NCBI RefSeq assembly: GCF_021390435.2
Contig: NZ_JAJVCN010000004.1
Span: 283,501-347,500, forward strand
Origin: Kibdelosporangium philippinense
GTDB lineage: Bacteria; Actinomycetota; Actinomycetes; Mycobacteriales; Pseudonocardiaceae
Direction: 5' to 3'
Length of the DNA stretch: 64,000 nt
Below the pieces are notes generated by a model. It searched no databases. It was given only the letters and a program-made list of their open reading frames with translations, and was not told the origin of the DNA. Numbering within the stretch: the stretch's first letter is position 1; each line of letters starts with the position of its first letter. Of the stretch, positions 33,681 to 43,434 are shown one piece after another. Made by a program: the position numbers and the translations under genes.

Positions 33681-36600
33681 GTGGGATTCGCGGAGGAAGT
33701 GCGCAGAGCACTGGCGGTGGCGGGAATGAACCAAAGGCAGCTGAGCGCGGCAATGCCCTTCTCCCGGCCCAAGATCAGCGAGATGTGCAACGGCCACTAC
33801 CTGCCAAGCGACGAAACAGCCCGAAGAATGATCGAAGTCCTTGTGATGGACCAAGATCGAGTGATGCGCTTGCTGCGCGAAGCCCGTGCCGCCCGCAACC
33901 CGGTCGCTGAATCGTCGTGGAACCGCCCACTCCCACTCGAGATCGCGTCATTGCTACGCGCTCAAGTCTCCGCGGCGGATGTGCTCCCGTACAAACTCCC
34001 CGGCTCACGGCCCGTTTCCTTGTCCACGTTGTACGTCCGCCAAGAACTCGGCAGCGGTATAGAAGAGACAACCGTGCCGGACCGAATGCCGGAGATCCAG
34101 CAACCCGACGACCGCGACCCAGGCTGGCGGTCGCGTAACCCTGAGCGTTTTCGCCCATTGCTTGGTGTCCGCCCACCTTCCCGACCGATCCGCGCGGCAC
34201 TTGACGCACACGACCATCTGTTGGTGACGGGCGGTCCCGGCCAGGGAAAGCCGACCCTTGCGCTGCGTCTGTCGGCGGAGATGGCGGCCGCATGGGACGG
34301 CGGGCCGCCGCCGATCACCGAACCAGTAATCCCGTTGCGCTTGCCTGCCCGTGAGCTTGCGGCCCGGTTAAACCTGCCTTTCGCAGACGCGATCGCCGAA
34401 AGCGTCCTGGCCGAGTACGGCCAGATGCTGCGTGCCGGGCTGCCATCATCCTTGTTCGCCGCCAGAGTGGAAGGCGCCCGCTGGCTCCTGCTCGTCGACG
34501 CCGTCGACGCCGTCGACGAAGTCGCCGACGCGGCCGACCGTGACAGCCTGATCAACAACCTGGCCCGGTGGGCATCCGAGGGAATCTACCGATTCCTGGT
34601 GACGAGTCGCCCACTGGAAGGTGCGGGACTCGCGCCATTGCATCGGGTATCGGCGGCCCGGTTCGAACTGCTGCCCTTCGACCTCGAGACATTGCGGCTG
34701 TTCGCCGAGCACTGGTTCGAGTCAGCGGAAGCCAGCCACCAGTTCCTCGACCAAGTACGCCAAGGCCAACTGGAAGACCTCGTCCAAGTCCCCTTGCTGG
34801 CCGCGATAGCCGCGATCGTGTTCGAACAACATAGAGACCGTTCGTTGCCAGACAACAAGTACGGCATGTACCAGGACTACCTGGAGTACCTCGGTTCCAC
34901 CCGGGTCCATCCTGACATGACTGATCTCTTGGAGCACCTGGGCCTTGCCCGCGTGGAGGAGGACGCTCCGCTCCTGCAAGCCGCGCACTCGTGGCGCCCC
35001 GGGCTACGCTCCAGCGACCTCGTGCACAACCTGCTAGCGACTGGCGTCTTGGTGATGCGAGCAGGCAAACTCCAGTTCCTGCACCACAGTTTCGCCGAGC
35101 ACCTGGCAGCAACCGCCAAGGCCCGGCAGTTGCCGGCGCCCTTTGACGCGGAAGATCCGTTGTGGCGAAAGGCCTTGCACGCCACTCGGTACGGCTGGTC
35201 AACGGATCACGCCAGGGATGTCCTAGTCCACTACATGCACTTGAACCGAGGCGAAGCCGACGCGGTACTGACGTGGTTGCACGAGAACACGGCGCAGCTG
35301 CAAGAAGTAGCGGCGGACCTGTTGGCTCGGCGGGCTCCCGTGAGCCGACCCGTATTGCAGTCCTTCTTGGATATGGCACGGTCGCTGGCGACAACGAGTG
35401 CGTACTGGCCAGAGAAAACTCTTCGACGCGCTACTCAGGCAGCTCCAGCTGAGTGGCTGCACGCGATCTGTTCAGCATTGGATGCGCCGTGGGAATCCCG
35501 CGTAGAGGCAGCCTCGGCGTTGTGCAGGCGCCAGAACCTGGCAACGTGGAATGACGCGGTGGCGTTGTTGTGTACCGCGATGAATTCTGGAGACCTGCCG
35601 TTGAGTCTTCGCTTGCGAGCCGCACAAAGCCTGGCTACCGCGGGCGTTTCAAATCGTCAGGCCGCAGCCGAAGGGCTGAAAGGCATCCTGTCGCACCCAA
35701 TGAGTCCGGACCGGGACCGTCGTGCCGCAGCGGTTGCCCTTGCTGAGCTGGGTCCGCAATGCCGGACGGACGCTGTTGCGGCGTTGGTGTCGACCCTTGA
35801 CGACTGCAACGCGTCTGTTGGCGATCAAGTGCATGCCGCTGCTGGCCTCGCTGAGATTGGTATCGAGTTCCATGACCGGGCGCTGGCGGTTTTCCGGAGC
35901 GTCGCCGAATCCGATTGGGTAAACGCGGAATGCCGCCAAGACGCGGCGCTCGCTCTCGGCGCGTTGGGACCCGCGCATCTCGAGGCAGCGGCTGCCTCAC
36001 TGGAAGACATGATGGTGAACCAACGACACCTACGGGTGCCCGCGCGTTCCGACCTGGCGCTTGCGATCGCCAAACTGGGACCGGTGTATGTCCCGATCGC
36101 CGCGCGGCTTCTGAACGACTTGGCGGGTGATCCATGGGATACGTATCACTACTCGCGATATGTCAACGCCACCAACCTCGCGGGCCTGGGTTCGGCTTAT
36201 CACGCTGACGCTGCGAACCATTTGCGAAAAATTTTGGCCGATCCCGCAGCATCGCCGAATGAGAAGATATGGGCTGCGAAAGGCCTCACTGAGCTTGGTC
36301 CGGATTACCATCCCGAGGCCGAGGCTGAGTTCCGGCGTCTGAACCTCGACCCGATAGCAGATGGGTACGACCGGTGGGGGGCGCTTGCCGAGTTGGCGGA
36401 ACTCGGGCACAAGTTCCGTGATGAAGCTGTTGCCGTCCTGCGAACCGTATTGGCTGAGCAAGCACACGAATTCAGCGACCGGTACTGGTTCGCCGCGGGT
36501 TTGACGAGATTGGGCCCCGAGTTCCATCGGCAGGCCGCTTCGACCTTCGAGACCCTCACCGGTGAGGTCAGTGTCACGAGGCGGCAGTGGCATGTCTATG

Positions 36601-38906
36601 CGGCTCGGATGCTGGTGCAGACCAGTTCTGGACACACTCGCGAAGTGGTGGCTGAGTTGCGATCCATCCTGCGGTCACCAATCGCCACTGTTCAGGCTCG
36701 TGTGGTGGCCGCATTGGAGCTCAGCTCTCTCGCACCCGAGTTCGTCACGGACGCGGCAAAAGGCCTACCGGCCCCCGCCGACATGCGAGCATACGACTAC
36801 ATGGCTGTGGCCGAGGCCTTCGGTGAACTCGGCAAGACTCACGTGGTTGATCTGGTGACTGTGCTCGCGGCATGCCTCACGGATCGGTTGGTGTTCCAGC
36901 ACCATTTCGCTCGGGCTGCCGCAGCGATGGCATGTCTCGGTAGTGAGTTGCGGGTACAGACAGTACGGCTGCTGCAGACAATCATTGAGGACAACACCGA
37001 GACCGACTTCCGGCACGCGATGGCAGCGGGCGCACTAAACCGGTTCGGGCCGGCCCACTACCCGAAAGCCGAGGCGACGTTGGTGGCGTTGGTGACGGAC
37101 CCTGAAGCAACAGTCTTGGGTAGGAGCTTGGCGGCAGAGTATCTGGCGCGGTCCGGGGATGAGATTCGTGATGAGGCGATCGCCGCGTTGCGCGTCATCA
37201 TTGCGCGTCCTGTTGACTACCTGTCGTGGACAACTTCCGTGGAGACGTTGGCACGCTTGGATGCGGAGTCCCATCGACTGGCGGTCGCGGATGTGCGAGC
37301 GATTCTCGTGTGGGAGCCGCAGGTGCGCTTGCGACGCGCTGCCGCGTTGTGCCTTGCCCGTCTGGGGTTTCCGGGTGAAGCGATTGCCGAGTTGCGTATC
37401 CAAGCGTTCGATCCTGGCTGCCCCACCGAAGACCGGATCGTCGCGCTGTGGGAGCTGGCCCGCCTCGACCCGTTCGCTGTGGATCAGGTGGCCAGCGACC
37501 TCACCGATTTGGTTACTGCCGAGCCCATCCGTGTGGCTGATCGGTGCCGGGCTGCCGGCTATCTGGTTCAGCTGGATCGGGACGGCTGGCAGGAAGTATG
37601 TCGGCTGCTGGCTGGGATACGTATGTCACTGCTGACCAATCCACATCAGCGGTGGGGCGTCGTGGTGGTGCAGCGAGAGATAAACGCGATCACATCCGAA
37701 GGGCTGGCGTCGGTTCTGCTGGACATCTTCCATGACCCGAGAGCTGCGGCCGATGTCCGCGCCGAAGTTCCGGGAAACTATGCGATCAGGGAGTACTTGC
37801 CGAGTGGTACTAGCACGGAACTGGCGCGGGACCTGGCTGCCGATGCACTGGCGGAGCCTTCGTTGCGGGGCAAGGACGAAGCCATCCTGCAAGACATCAT
37901 CTCCGCTCCCGAGTTCGATCACCGGACGAAGGTCAAAGCTATGGTGCACCTGGCCGAGTGGCATCCGCAGCACATGCCAGAAGTAGCTGCTGACCTGTTG
38001 GCATCTCGGCAGTACGTGGCTGTGGCGGGGTTCAACCGGCACTATCGACGCGAAGCCGTCACGGCCTGCCGCGCGATCGTCGCCAACACCGTCGAAGCAC
38101 CGCGACAACGCTGGAGTGCGGCCATCGCACTCGATGAACTCAAGACCGAGCTGGATGAAGCCACGGTCGAACTTTTCCGAGGGGTCATCGAGCAGCCGAG
38201 TTGTCGGAGTGTCCGTGCGGCGGAAGCGTTGGCCCGGGTTGGTGAAAGCACTGGCGTGGAAACGCTTCGGCGGCTGCTCAACGACTGCCGCCGCAACAGT
38301 TACGTCCGTGTGTCCGCGGCCAAAGCCCTCATCAACTGGAGCCGAGTGGATCGACCTGCTGCGGTGGCGACGCTCGATGCCCTGGCCACCAATAATTGGC
38401 GCGCAGCCGAAGTGCTTGGCGAAGTAGCACCGGACTACAGGGATAAAGCCACAGCGCACCTGAAGCGGATCATGACAACCACACCCTCCGCACGCATAGA
38501 AGCCGCCAGGGCGATCGTGAACGTAGACCGCACCGCCATCCTGGAAGCGGCCGACGTCCTCAGGGAAGTCGCCAAGGACCCGAAGTACGCCAGACGAGCC
38601 CTGTTCGTCCTGGGCCAGTTGGCGCGGCCGTTCTGCGACGAAGCGCTGCCGGGTCTGAGGGCACTGATGAAGCAGTCCGATCACACCGTGCGATGGCGGG
38701 CGGCGGAGGCGATGGCCATCCTGAGACGCGACCTTCGGGAAGAAGCCTCCGTCGTGGCCCGTGAGGTTGCGAGAGACGAAACGGCCCCATGGCACGTCCG
38801 GATGAGGGCTGCCACTGGCCTTGCCAAGTGGAGTCTCATTTGCCGAGACGAGGCACGGGCGGTTTTGCTTGATGTAGGCTTGAGTCAGCGTCCAACCAGA
38901 GGGTGA
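33681..38906 (+). CDS. Giant HTH-NACHT-HEAT-repeat protein
   Basis: A 1741-residue STAND-type protein. Residues 5-60 are an XRE-like HTH (MNQRQLSAAMPFSRPKISEM). Residues about 180-420 are a NACHT-like NTPase: Walker A GGPGQGKPT (184-192), Walker B LLLVDAVDAVDE (269-280), FLVTSRPLEG sensor. The Walker A Lys is followed by Pro (CCG at 34251) instead of Ser/Thr, which should weaken Mg-ATP binding. From about 560 to the end are HEAT-like repeats of 30-40 residues (AALALGALGPAHLEAAAASL and many relatives). GTG 33681 follows GGGGAG; an earlier GTG at 33606 would leave only 11 nt to the divergent gene. Sensor or conflict role is inferred from architecture. Confidence 0.88.
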   Translation: MGFAEEVRRALAVAGMNQRQLSAAMPFSRPKISEMCNGHYLPSDETARRMIEVLVMDQDRVMRLLREARAARNPVAESSWNRPLPLEIASLLRAQVSAADVLPYKLPGSRPVSLSTLYVRQELGSGIEETTVPDRMPEIQQPDDRDPGWRSRNPERFRPLLGVRPPSRPIRAALDAHDHLLVTGGPGQGKPTLALRLSAEMAAAWDGGPPPITEPVIPLRLPARELAARLNLPFADAIAESVLAEYGQMLRAGLPSSLFAARVEGARWLLLVDAVDAVDEVADAADRDSLINNLARWASEGIYRFLVTSRPLEGAGLAPLHRVSAARFELLPFDLETLRLFAEHWFESAEASHQFLDQVRQGQLEDLVQVPLLAAIAAIVFEQHRDRSLPDNKYGMYQDYLEYLGSTRVHPDMTDLLEHLGLARVEEDAPLLQAAHSWRPGLRSSDLVHNLLATGVLVMRAGKLQFLHHSFAEHLAATAKARQLPAPFDAEDPLWRKALHATRYGWSTDHARDVLVHYMHLNRGEADAVLTWLHENTAQLQEVAADLLARRAPVSRPVLQSFLDMARSLATTSAYWPEKTLRRATQAAPAEWLHAICSALDAPWESRVEAASALCRRQNLATWNDAVALLCTAMNSGDLPLSLRLRAAQSLATAGVSNRQAAAEGLKGILSHPMSPDRDRRAAAVALAELGPQCRTDAVAALVSTLDDCNASVGDQVHAAAGLAEIGIEFHDRALAVFRSVAESDWVNAECRQDAALALGALGPAHLEAAAASLEDMMVNQRHLRVPARSDLALAIAKLGPVYVPIAARLLNDLAGDPWDTYHYSRYVNATNLAGLGSAYHADAANHLRKILADPAASPNEKIWAAKGLTELGPDYHPEAEAEFRRLNLDPIADGYDRWGALAELAELGHKFRDEAVAVLRTVLAEQAHEFSDRYWFAAGLTRLGPEFHRQAASTFETLTGEVSVTRRQWHVYAARMLVQTSSGHTREVVAELRSILRSPIATVQARVVAALELSSLAPEFVTDAAKGLPAPADMRAYDYMAVAEAFGELGKTHVVDLVTVLAACLTDRLVFQHHFARAAAAMACLGSELRVQTVRLLQTIIEDNTETDFRHAMAAGALNRFGPAHYPKAEATLVALVTDPEATVLGRSLAAEYLARSGDEIRDEAIAALRVIIARPVDYLSWTTSVETLARLDAESHRLAVADVRAILVWEPQVRLRRAAALCLARLGFPGEAIAELRIQAFDPGCPTEDRIVALWELARLDPFAVDQVASDLTDLVTAEPIRVADRCRAAGYLVQLDRDGWQEVCRLLAGIRMSLLTNPHQRWGVVVVQREINAITSEGLASVLLDIFHDPRAAADVRAEVPGNYAIREYLPSGTSTELARDLAADALAEPSLRGKDEAILQDIISAPEFDHRTKVKAMVHLAEWHPQHMPEVAADLLASRQYVAVAGFNRHYRREAVTACRAIVANTVEAPRQRWSAAIALDELKTELDEATVELFRGVIEQPSCRSVRAAEALARVGESTGVETLRRLLNDCRRNSYVRVSAAKALINWSRVDRPAAVATLDALATNNWRAAEVLGEVAPDYRDKATAHLKRIMTTTPSARIEAARAIVNVDRTAILEAADVLREVAKDPKYARRALFVLGQLARPFCDEALPGLRALMKQSDHTVRWRAAEAMAILRRDLREEASVVAREVARDETAPWHVRMRAATGLAKWSLICRDEARAVLLDVGLSQRPTRG

Positions 38907-39193
38907 TCCTCGTCACGCGTCCGTGTGTCGCCTTGACGGGTAGCTCGAATAAATGGAGCGCGCGTTCGCGCTGCTCAGGGCTATGATTTGACGCAGACAT
39001 AACCTGTTCGAGTGATGCTGAGCGATACAGGCGTCATACGCCCATGTGTCGATCGTCCCATACGTGGAATACCTAGACGACAGGTACCGTTGAACGCTGT
39101 GTAACCGGCAACACCGGTACACCCCGTTCGCTACCCCGGGCCGAACCAAGGCGGCGTGGGGTAAAACCTGCGCGCCCTTGAAAGGGGGAGACC

Positions 39194-40147
39194 ATGTCCG
39201 TCGAGACGACCAAGGCCGCTGTACGCCCTCGGGAAGACGCCGATCTGGTTGGATACTACCTGGCCGAGGTCGGAGCGACACCACTGCTCACCGCTCAGCA
39301 GGAAGTCGAGCTCTCCAAGCGTATCGAAGTCGGACTTTACGCGACCGAACTGCTTCGCCGCCACGCCGAAGGCGAGGACATCGGGCACGACCCGGCCGAG
39401 CTGAAGATCCTGGCCCGCGAGGGCAGGCAGGCGAAGGACCACATGATCCGCGCCAACCTGCGGCTCGTCGTGTCCCAGGCGCGCAAGCGCTCGCAGGCTG
39501 GCCTGCCGATGCTCGATGTCATCCAGGAAGGCAATCTTGGCCTGATCCGTGCCGTGGAGAAGTTCGACTACTCGAAGGGCTTCAAGTTCTCCACGTACGC
39601 CATGGCCTGGATCAAGCAGGCGATCGGGCGTGGTCTCGCCGAGCAGACCCGCACTGTCCGGCTTCCGGTTCACGTTGTCGAGGAGCTCGCGAAGTTCCGC
39701 AGGGTCGAGCGCAAGCTCGAGACCAAGCTGAACCGCGACCCCACGCCGGAGGAGCTGGCCGAGGAGGTCGGCACCACCGCCGAGCGGATCGTCGAGCTGC
39801 GGCGCGCCGGGCGCGACGCTGTCAGCCTGGACACTCCGGTTGGTGAGGACGGCGACTCGAAGATCGCGGACCTCGTTCCCGACGCGGAGGCGGAGAACGC
39901 CGCCGAGATCCTGGAGCGTGAGGAGCTGTACACCGAGCTGCGCAAGCAGATCGCCACGCTCCCGCAGCGCGAGGCGTTGATCATCTCGTTGCGCTACGGC
40001 CTGCACGACGGCCACGAGTACACGCTGCAGCAGGTGGCCGACCGGATCGGGCTGACCCGCGAGCGGATCCGTCAGCTGGAGAAGCACGCTCTTGCCGAAC
40101 TGCGGCACCCGAGCCGCAACCAGAACCTGCTGGCACTGGCGGGTTAA
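39194..40147 (+). CDS. Group 2 sigma-70 factor (SigB/HrdD-like)
   Basis: A 317-residue primary-like sigma factor lacking the long N-terminal region of the housekeeping factor. Region 1.2 DLVGYYLAEVGATPLLTAQQ, region 2 LPMLDVIQEGNLGLIRAVEK and FDYSKGFKFSTYAMAWIKQA, region 3 PTPEELAEEVG, region 4 LRYGLHDGHEYTLQQVADRI and LTRERIRQLEKHAL are all complete. GGGGGAG precedes the ATG. The 287-nt upstream gap should hold its promoter; TTGACG near 38993 is a weak -35 candidate only. Convergent with the J-domain gene, the two stops overlapping. Confidence 0.94.
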   Translation: MSVETTKAAVRPREDADLVGYYLAEVGATPLLTAQQEVELSKRIEVGLYATELLRRHAEGEDIGHDPAELKILAREGRQAKDHMIRANLRLVVSQARKRSQAGLPMLDVIQEGNLGLIRAVEKFDYSKGFKFSTYAMAWIKQAIGRGLAEQTRTVRLPVHVVEELAKFRRVERKLETKLNRDPTPEELAEEVGTTAERIVELRRAGRDAVSLDTPVGEDGDSKIADLVPDAEAENAAEILEREELYTELRKQIATLPQREALIISLRYGLHDGHEYTLQQVADRIGLTRERIRQLEKHALAELRHPSRNQNLLALAG

Positions 40148-41259
40148 TCAACCACTTGGGCGAGCAGGGCCGTGAAGGCCTTTCTGTCCACTGTGATCGG
40201 ATCGGCGGCCAGCCAGCCGCCGATCTCCCTGACAAAATCCGCAGGCACCATCGGCGGGATCACCGCACCCGTGTAATCCGTGGTGATCTCACCAGGCCTG
40301 CTGGGATACAGCAGCAACACTCCGCGCACCTCGAGCTCCGGCCAATGCGCACGGAAAGCCGGGATCTGCTCGATCAGCTGAATCGACCCGCCACGGAACG
40401 GGTGGTCATTGCGCCACACCTCGCCGTCCTCGTCGATGTCGTAATGCCCGGGCAGCCACATCTTCGACTCGATCAGCACGAGTCTGCGCCCGCACAACAC
40501 CGCATGGGCCACGTCGGCGAACACCGATCCCGGCTCGGCGAGACCGTGGAAAATCCGCACAGCAGGCAGCCGCGTGAGATACGTGGCCAGCACGTTCGCG
40601 GTCAGTCGTTCCGCACGAGGGTCAGCGCCCGCGCCAGGGGTTCCGTAGATCTGATTCGCGCCAAAGCGCGCCATGAATGCCTTGTGGGCGTTGCGCCCGT
40701 CGAGGTGTCGCCGCACCGACTTGAACAACACGGCGCCAGACGCGATCAACGCGAGCAACCAGATGACCAGTAGCGGGATCGGCGGCGCCACCAGCAGCAA
40801 CGCCAGCAACATGGTCACCCAGCCAGCGATCGCGGCCGCCAGCACCGGCGGGTCCGGCTTGATCGGCGGCGCCATCACCGCCTGCGTCACGGTTACGCTG
40901 TGCCACCACCCGATCGTGTCGGCTGAGATCTCCGTCAGAACGGGGACGTAGTTCGGGTCGTCCCGCACGATCTTGCGCGCGACCCGTCTGACCACGGGCG
41001 CGGGCGGTTCTTCTTCCTCTTCTTCGTCCTCGTCGCTGTCGTAGTACGCGCGGCGTTCGGGGTCCGACAGCGTCTCGTACGCCTCGCGGAGCAGGCGAAA
41101 CGTTCCCGCGGTGCCGCCAGCGTCCGGGTGCATTACCTTGGCCAAAGCCCGGTACGCCGACCTGATCTCGCTGGCTGTGGCGTTCTCGTCGACGCCAAGC
41201 AGTTCGTAGTAGTCGACGTTCTGCACCCGCACAAGATATTGGGTCGCGGTCGCGCTCAA
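40144..41259 (-). CDS. J-domain, two-helix membrane, NERD-like nuclease domain protein
   Basis: A 371-residue composite protein. Residues 12-75 are a J-domain with the HPD motif (residues 44-46, KVMHPDAGG), the DnaK-stimulating module. An acidic run (DSDEDEEEEEE) follows, then two adjacent membrane helices (about 139-180), then a C-terminal NERD-like region (VFADVAHAVLCGRRLVLIES, KMWLPGHYDIDEDGEVW) typical of nuclease-related domains with a conserved ESK. The TTG start is uncertain; GTG 41226, just before NVDYYELLGV, is equally possible. Cellular role unknown. Confidence 0.82.
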   Translation of the reverse strand: MSATATQYLVRVQNVDYYELLGVDENATASEIRSAYRALAKVMHPDAGGTAGTFRLLREAYETLSDPERRAYYDSDEDEEEEEEPPAPVVRRVARKIVRDDPNYVPVLTEISADTIGWWHSVTVTQAVMAPPIKPDPPVLAAAIAGWVTMLLALLLVAPPIPLLVIWLLALIASGAVLFKSVRRHLDGRNAHKAFMARFGANQIYGTPGAGADPRAERLTANVLATYLTRLPAVRIFHGLAEPGSVFADVAHAVLCGRRLVLIESKMWLPGHYDIDEDGEVWRNDHPFRGGSIQLIEQIPAFRAHWPELEVRGVLLLYPSRPGEITTDYTGAVIPPMVPADFVREIGGWLAADPITVDRKAFTALLAQVVD

Positions 41260-41314
41260 CGAAACGGGCCACTCACCGCGTGTGGGGTGTGGGGAGCTAG
41301 AAGGGGGGACGGCC

Positions 41315-41803
41315 GTGACGTTCGAAGAGTTCGCCGAGGCCCGAACGCCGGGCCTGCTGCGCTACGCCACCGTGCTGACATGCGATCCGCATCTGGCCGA
41401 GGACGTCGTGCAGGAGGTTCTCGTGCGGGTGTACCGGAAGTGGAAACGCATCAGCGCGCTGGACATGCCGGAGGCCTACGTCCGGCGCATGATCACCAAC
41501 GAGTTCCTGTCGTGGCGCAGGCGCAAGGCATCGACAGACGTGCCGTTCTCGCCTGAGGCGATCGCCGATCTCGGCCTGACGACGAGGGATTCCGCGGCCC
41601 AGTACGACGAACGGGACCTGTTGCTGCGTGACATCGCCGCGTTGCCGCGTAAGCAACGGGCGGTGTTGGTGTTGCGGTACTTCTGCGACCTGCCGGACGA
41701 GCAGATCGCCGAGAACCTCGGCTGTGGCGTGGGAACCGTGCGCAGCCACGTCTCAAGAGCCCTCGCGACCCTGCGCATCACGCCCGCGCCGAGCCGAGTG
41801 TGA
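41315..41803 (+). CDS. ECF sigma factor (actinobacterial SigE family)
   Basis: A 162-residue extracytoplasmic-function sigma factor. Region 2 PHLAEDVVQEVLVRVYRKWK with AYVRRMITNEFLSWRRRKAS; region 4 LPRKQRAVLVLRYFCDLPDE and CGVGTVRSHVSRALATLR. No C-terminal extension. GTG 41315 has a G-rich GGGGGG ribosome site at about 8 nt and is preferred over ATG 41282. The downstream membrane gene begins 7 nt after its stop and is probably its partner. Confidence 0.93.
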   Translation: MTFEEFAEARTPGLLRYATVLTCDPHLAEDVVQEVLVRVYRKWKRISALDMPEAYVRRMITNEFLSWRRRKASTDVPFSPEAIADLGLTTRDSAAQYDERDLLLRDIAALPRKQRAVLVLRYFCDLPDEQIAENLGCGVGTVRSHVSRALATLRITPAPSRV

Positions 41804-41810
41804 GGACACG

Positions 41811-42830
41811 ATGAGCACAGAGGAAAAGATCAAGCAAGCGTTTGAGCGCCAGGCTGGGCGGGCCGGAGACCACCGCGCGGTACTGGCAGAGGTGCGGAAG
41901 GCCACGGCCAAGCGCCGGATCAGCGGCTGGGGGATGGGCCTGATCAGCATCGGTGTGGCCGCGGCCGTGGCAACCCCGATCGTGTTGTCCTCAGCGGGAC
42001 AGCCGTATACGGCTCCGCCCGCGGATCCAATGGTGACAACGCTTCCGGCGGCTCCAGTCCCGGAGAAACCGGCCGAGCACGCGGGTGAAGGCGTGACCGT
42101 GTTGCAGTACAGGCCAACCTGGTTGCCGGACGGCGCATACGAAGTCTCCCGGATGTTCGCGGGAGAGAGTGCTCTCATGCGGATCTGGGAGTTGCCCGGC
42201 AGCGAGACCGCCAATCAGCGGACTCTGCGCCTCCTGCTGAGCCAGGCCGCGATGCCGACCGTGGGCAAAGCCGTTGACATCAACGGGATTCCCGGAATGC
42301 TGGTGACCGATCACCAGGAAACCTCGGTGACGTGGATGGTCGAGCCGGGGCAGCGCCTCTCGGTTATCTTCCCGGGCACAGACGAAGTCGCTGACATCGC
42401 ACTGCGGGTCGCGCGCTCGGTCAAGCCCGATGGGGACGCGGCGTTCGTGTGGCCCCTCGAGTTCCAGTGGCTGCCAGAACACCTGCAGCCAAGCGGATTC
42501 ACTGTCCACGCCATTGATCTGAAGTACGTCGATGTGTCGGCGAGCGCACAGACCATCCCAAGGGAAGCCGAAAAAGGCGTCTCGGTGAGCATCTTCACAC
42601 TGCGCCCGCCGGGCGTGCCAGGCGGCGTGCCGCCGTATCGGCCGGAGGGTGGCACACCAGTGACGGTGCGCGGCAAGCAGGGGGTGTTCGTCTCGGGTGA
42701 GGTGTATGTGGAGTTCGAGCTCGGCCGGGCGATGGTAGTCAGTGGCCCACTCTCGCAACAGGATCTGGTCAGGATCGCTGACTCGATCAAGATCGGGCCG
42801 CTCAACTATCCCTGGATCGGGACTCGTTAG
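41811..42830 (+). CDS. Single-pass membrane protein paired with the ECF sigma factor
   Basis: A 339-residue protein with a short cytoplasmic N-terminus (MSTEEKIKQAFERQAGRAG), one membrane helix (GWGMGLISIGVAAAVATPIV) and an extracytoplasmic domain of about 280 residues rich in beta strands. The layout and ECF-adjacent position suggest an anti-sigma factor or regulated surface protein, but no zinc anti-sigma motif (HxxxCxxC) is present. ATG preceded by GAGGA. Its 3' end overlaps the convergent HSP18-regulator gene by 29 nt. Confidence 0.82.
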   Translation: MSTEEKIKQAFERQAGRAGDHRAVLAEVRKATAKRRISGWGMGLISIGVAAAVATPIVLSSAGQPYTAPPADPMVTTLPAAPVPEKPAEHAGEGVTVLQYRPTWLPDGAYEVSRMFAGESALMRIWELPGSETANQRTLRLLLSQAAMPTVGKAVDINGIPGMLVTDHQETSVTWMVEPGQRLSVIFPGTDEVADIALRVARSVKPDGDAAFVWPLEFQWLPEHLQPSGFTVHAIDLKYVDVSASAQTIPREAEKGVSVSIFTLRPPGVPGGVPPYRPEGGTPVTVRGKQGVFVSGEVYVEFELGRAMVVSGPLSQQDLVRIADSIKIGPLNYPWIGTR

Positions 42831-43434
42831 ACGCCGTCCTGAGCTGGTCGGCTTGATCGGTCAACGCACCTATCCGGTCGGCCAGCTCAGGATGACTGCC
42901 GCGCAAGCGTTCTCGCACGGCCGTGAGCGGCGCGAGCAACGCAATCGGGTCGTCTTCAGACAGTGCGGCGGCCAGTTTTCGCGGACGCATGCCTGGCAGA
43001 CCGATGATCTGTCCGGCCAGCTGGCGCAGGACTGCCGAGTTCTTCCTTGCCCAATCGCTGACCGCGCGGTCAGCTGCCCTGCGGTCGCGGACTTCCCGAA
43101 CCCGGTCCTCTGCGCCGGATGTGCCCGATGGCAAGGGGCTCAGCCGCAGGTAACGGCGCTCGGCGGCCTGCCTGCTTGCCAGGCCGAGCGCGGGTGCGAT
43201 CGCCGCCCAGCTGGTCCCCAGTTCACGCGCCGCGGTGATGAGTGCCGGTTCCCACCGTGCGAGGTCGTCCCGCAACTGCCGCAGGACAACCAAAGCAGCG
43301 AGCAGTTCAGTCGAGGACGGATGCTGGTTTCCCTCAGCGACTTGCTGCACCTGGTTCATCGCGTCGGTCGCCGACGACCCCGAGCCCCAGCCCTGATCGT
43401 CCAGGTACTGCCGGGCTTCGCGGTAGTTGTCCAT
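42802..43434 (-). CDS. HSP18-linked transcriptional regulator
   Basis: A 210-residue helical protein of the type annotated beside actinomycete hsp18 genes as HSP18 transcriptional regulator. A probable HTH lies in TAARELGTSWAAIAPALGLA and SRQAAERRYLRLSPL; the remainder is charged helices (REVRDRRAADRAVSDWARKN). ATG codons at 43446, 43443 and 43434 are all in frame; none has a ribosome site, and a TTGACA...CATGAT promoter (43470-43442) would start at about 43435, so a leaderless message beginning at ATG 43434 is likely. Divergent from hsp20. Confidence 0.75.
   Translation of the reverse strand: MDNYREARQYLDDQGWGSGSSATDAMNQVQQVAEGNQHPSSTELLAALVVLRQLRDDLARWEPALITAARELGTSWAAIAPALGLASRQAAERRYLRLSPLPSGTSGAEDRVREVRDRRAADRAVSDWARKNSAVLRQLAGQIIGLPGMRPRKLAAALSEDDPIALLAPLTAVRERLRGSHPELADRIGALTDQADQLRTASNESRSRDS

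Noticed and set aside
38907..39193. Possible extra promoter motifs (TTGACG near 38993, GGAATA near 39067)
   Set aside because: No convincing -10 partner; the gap holds the sigma gene promoter but I cannot place it.
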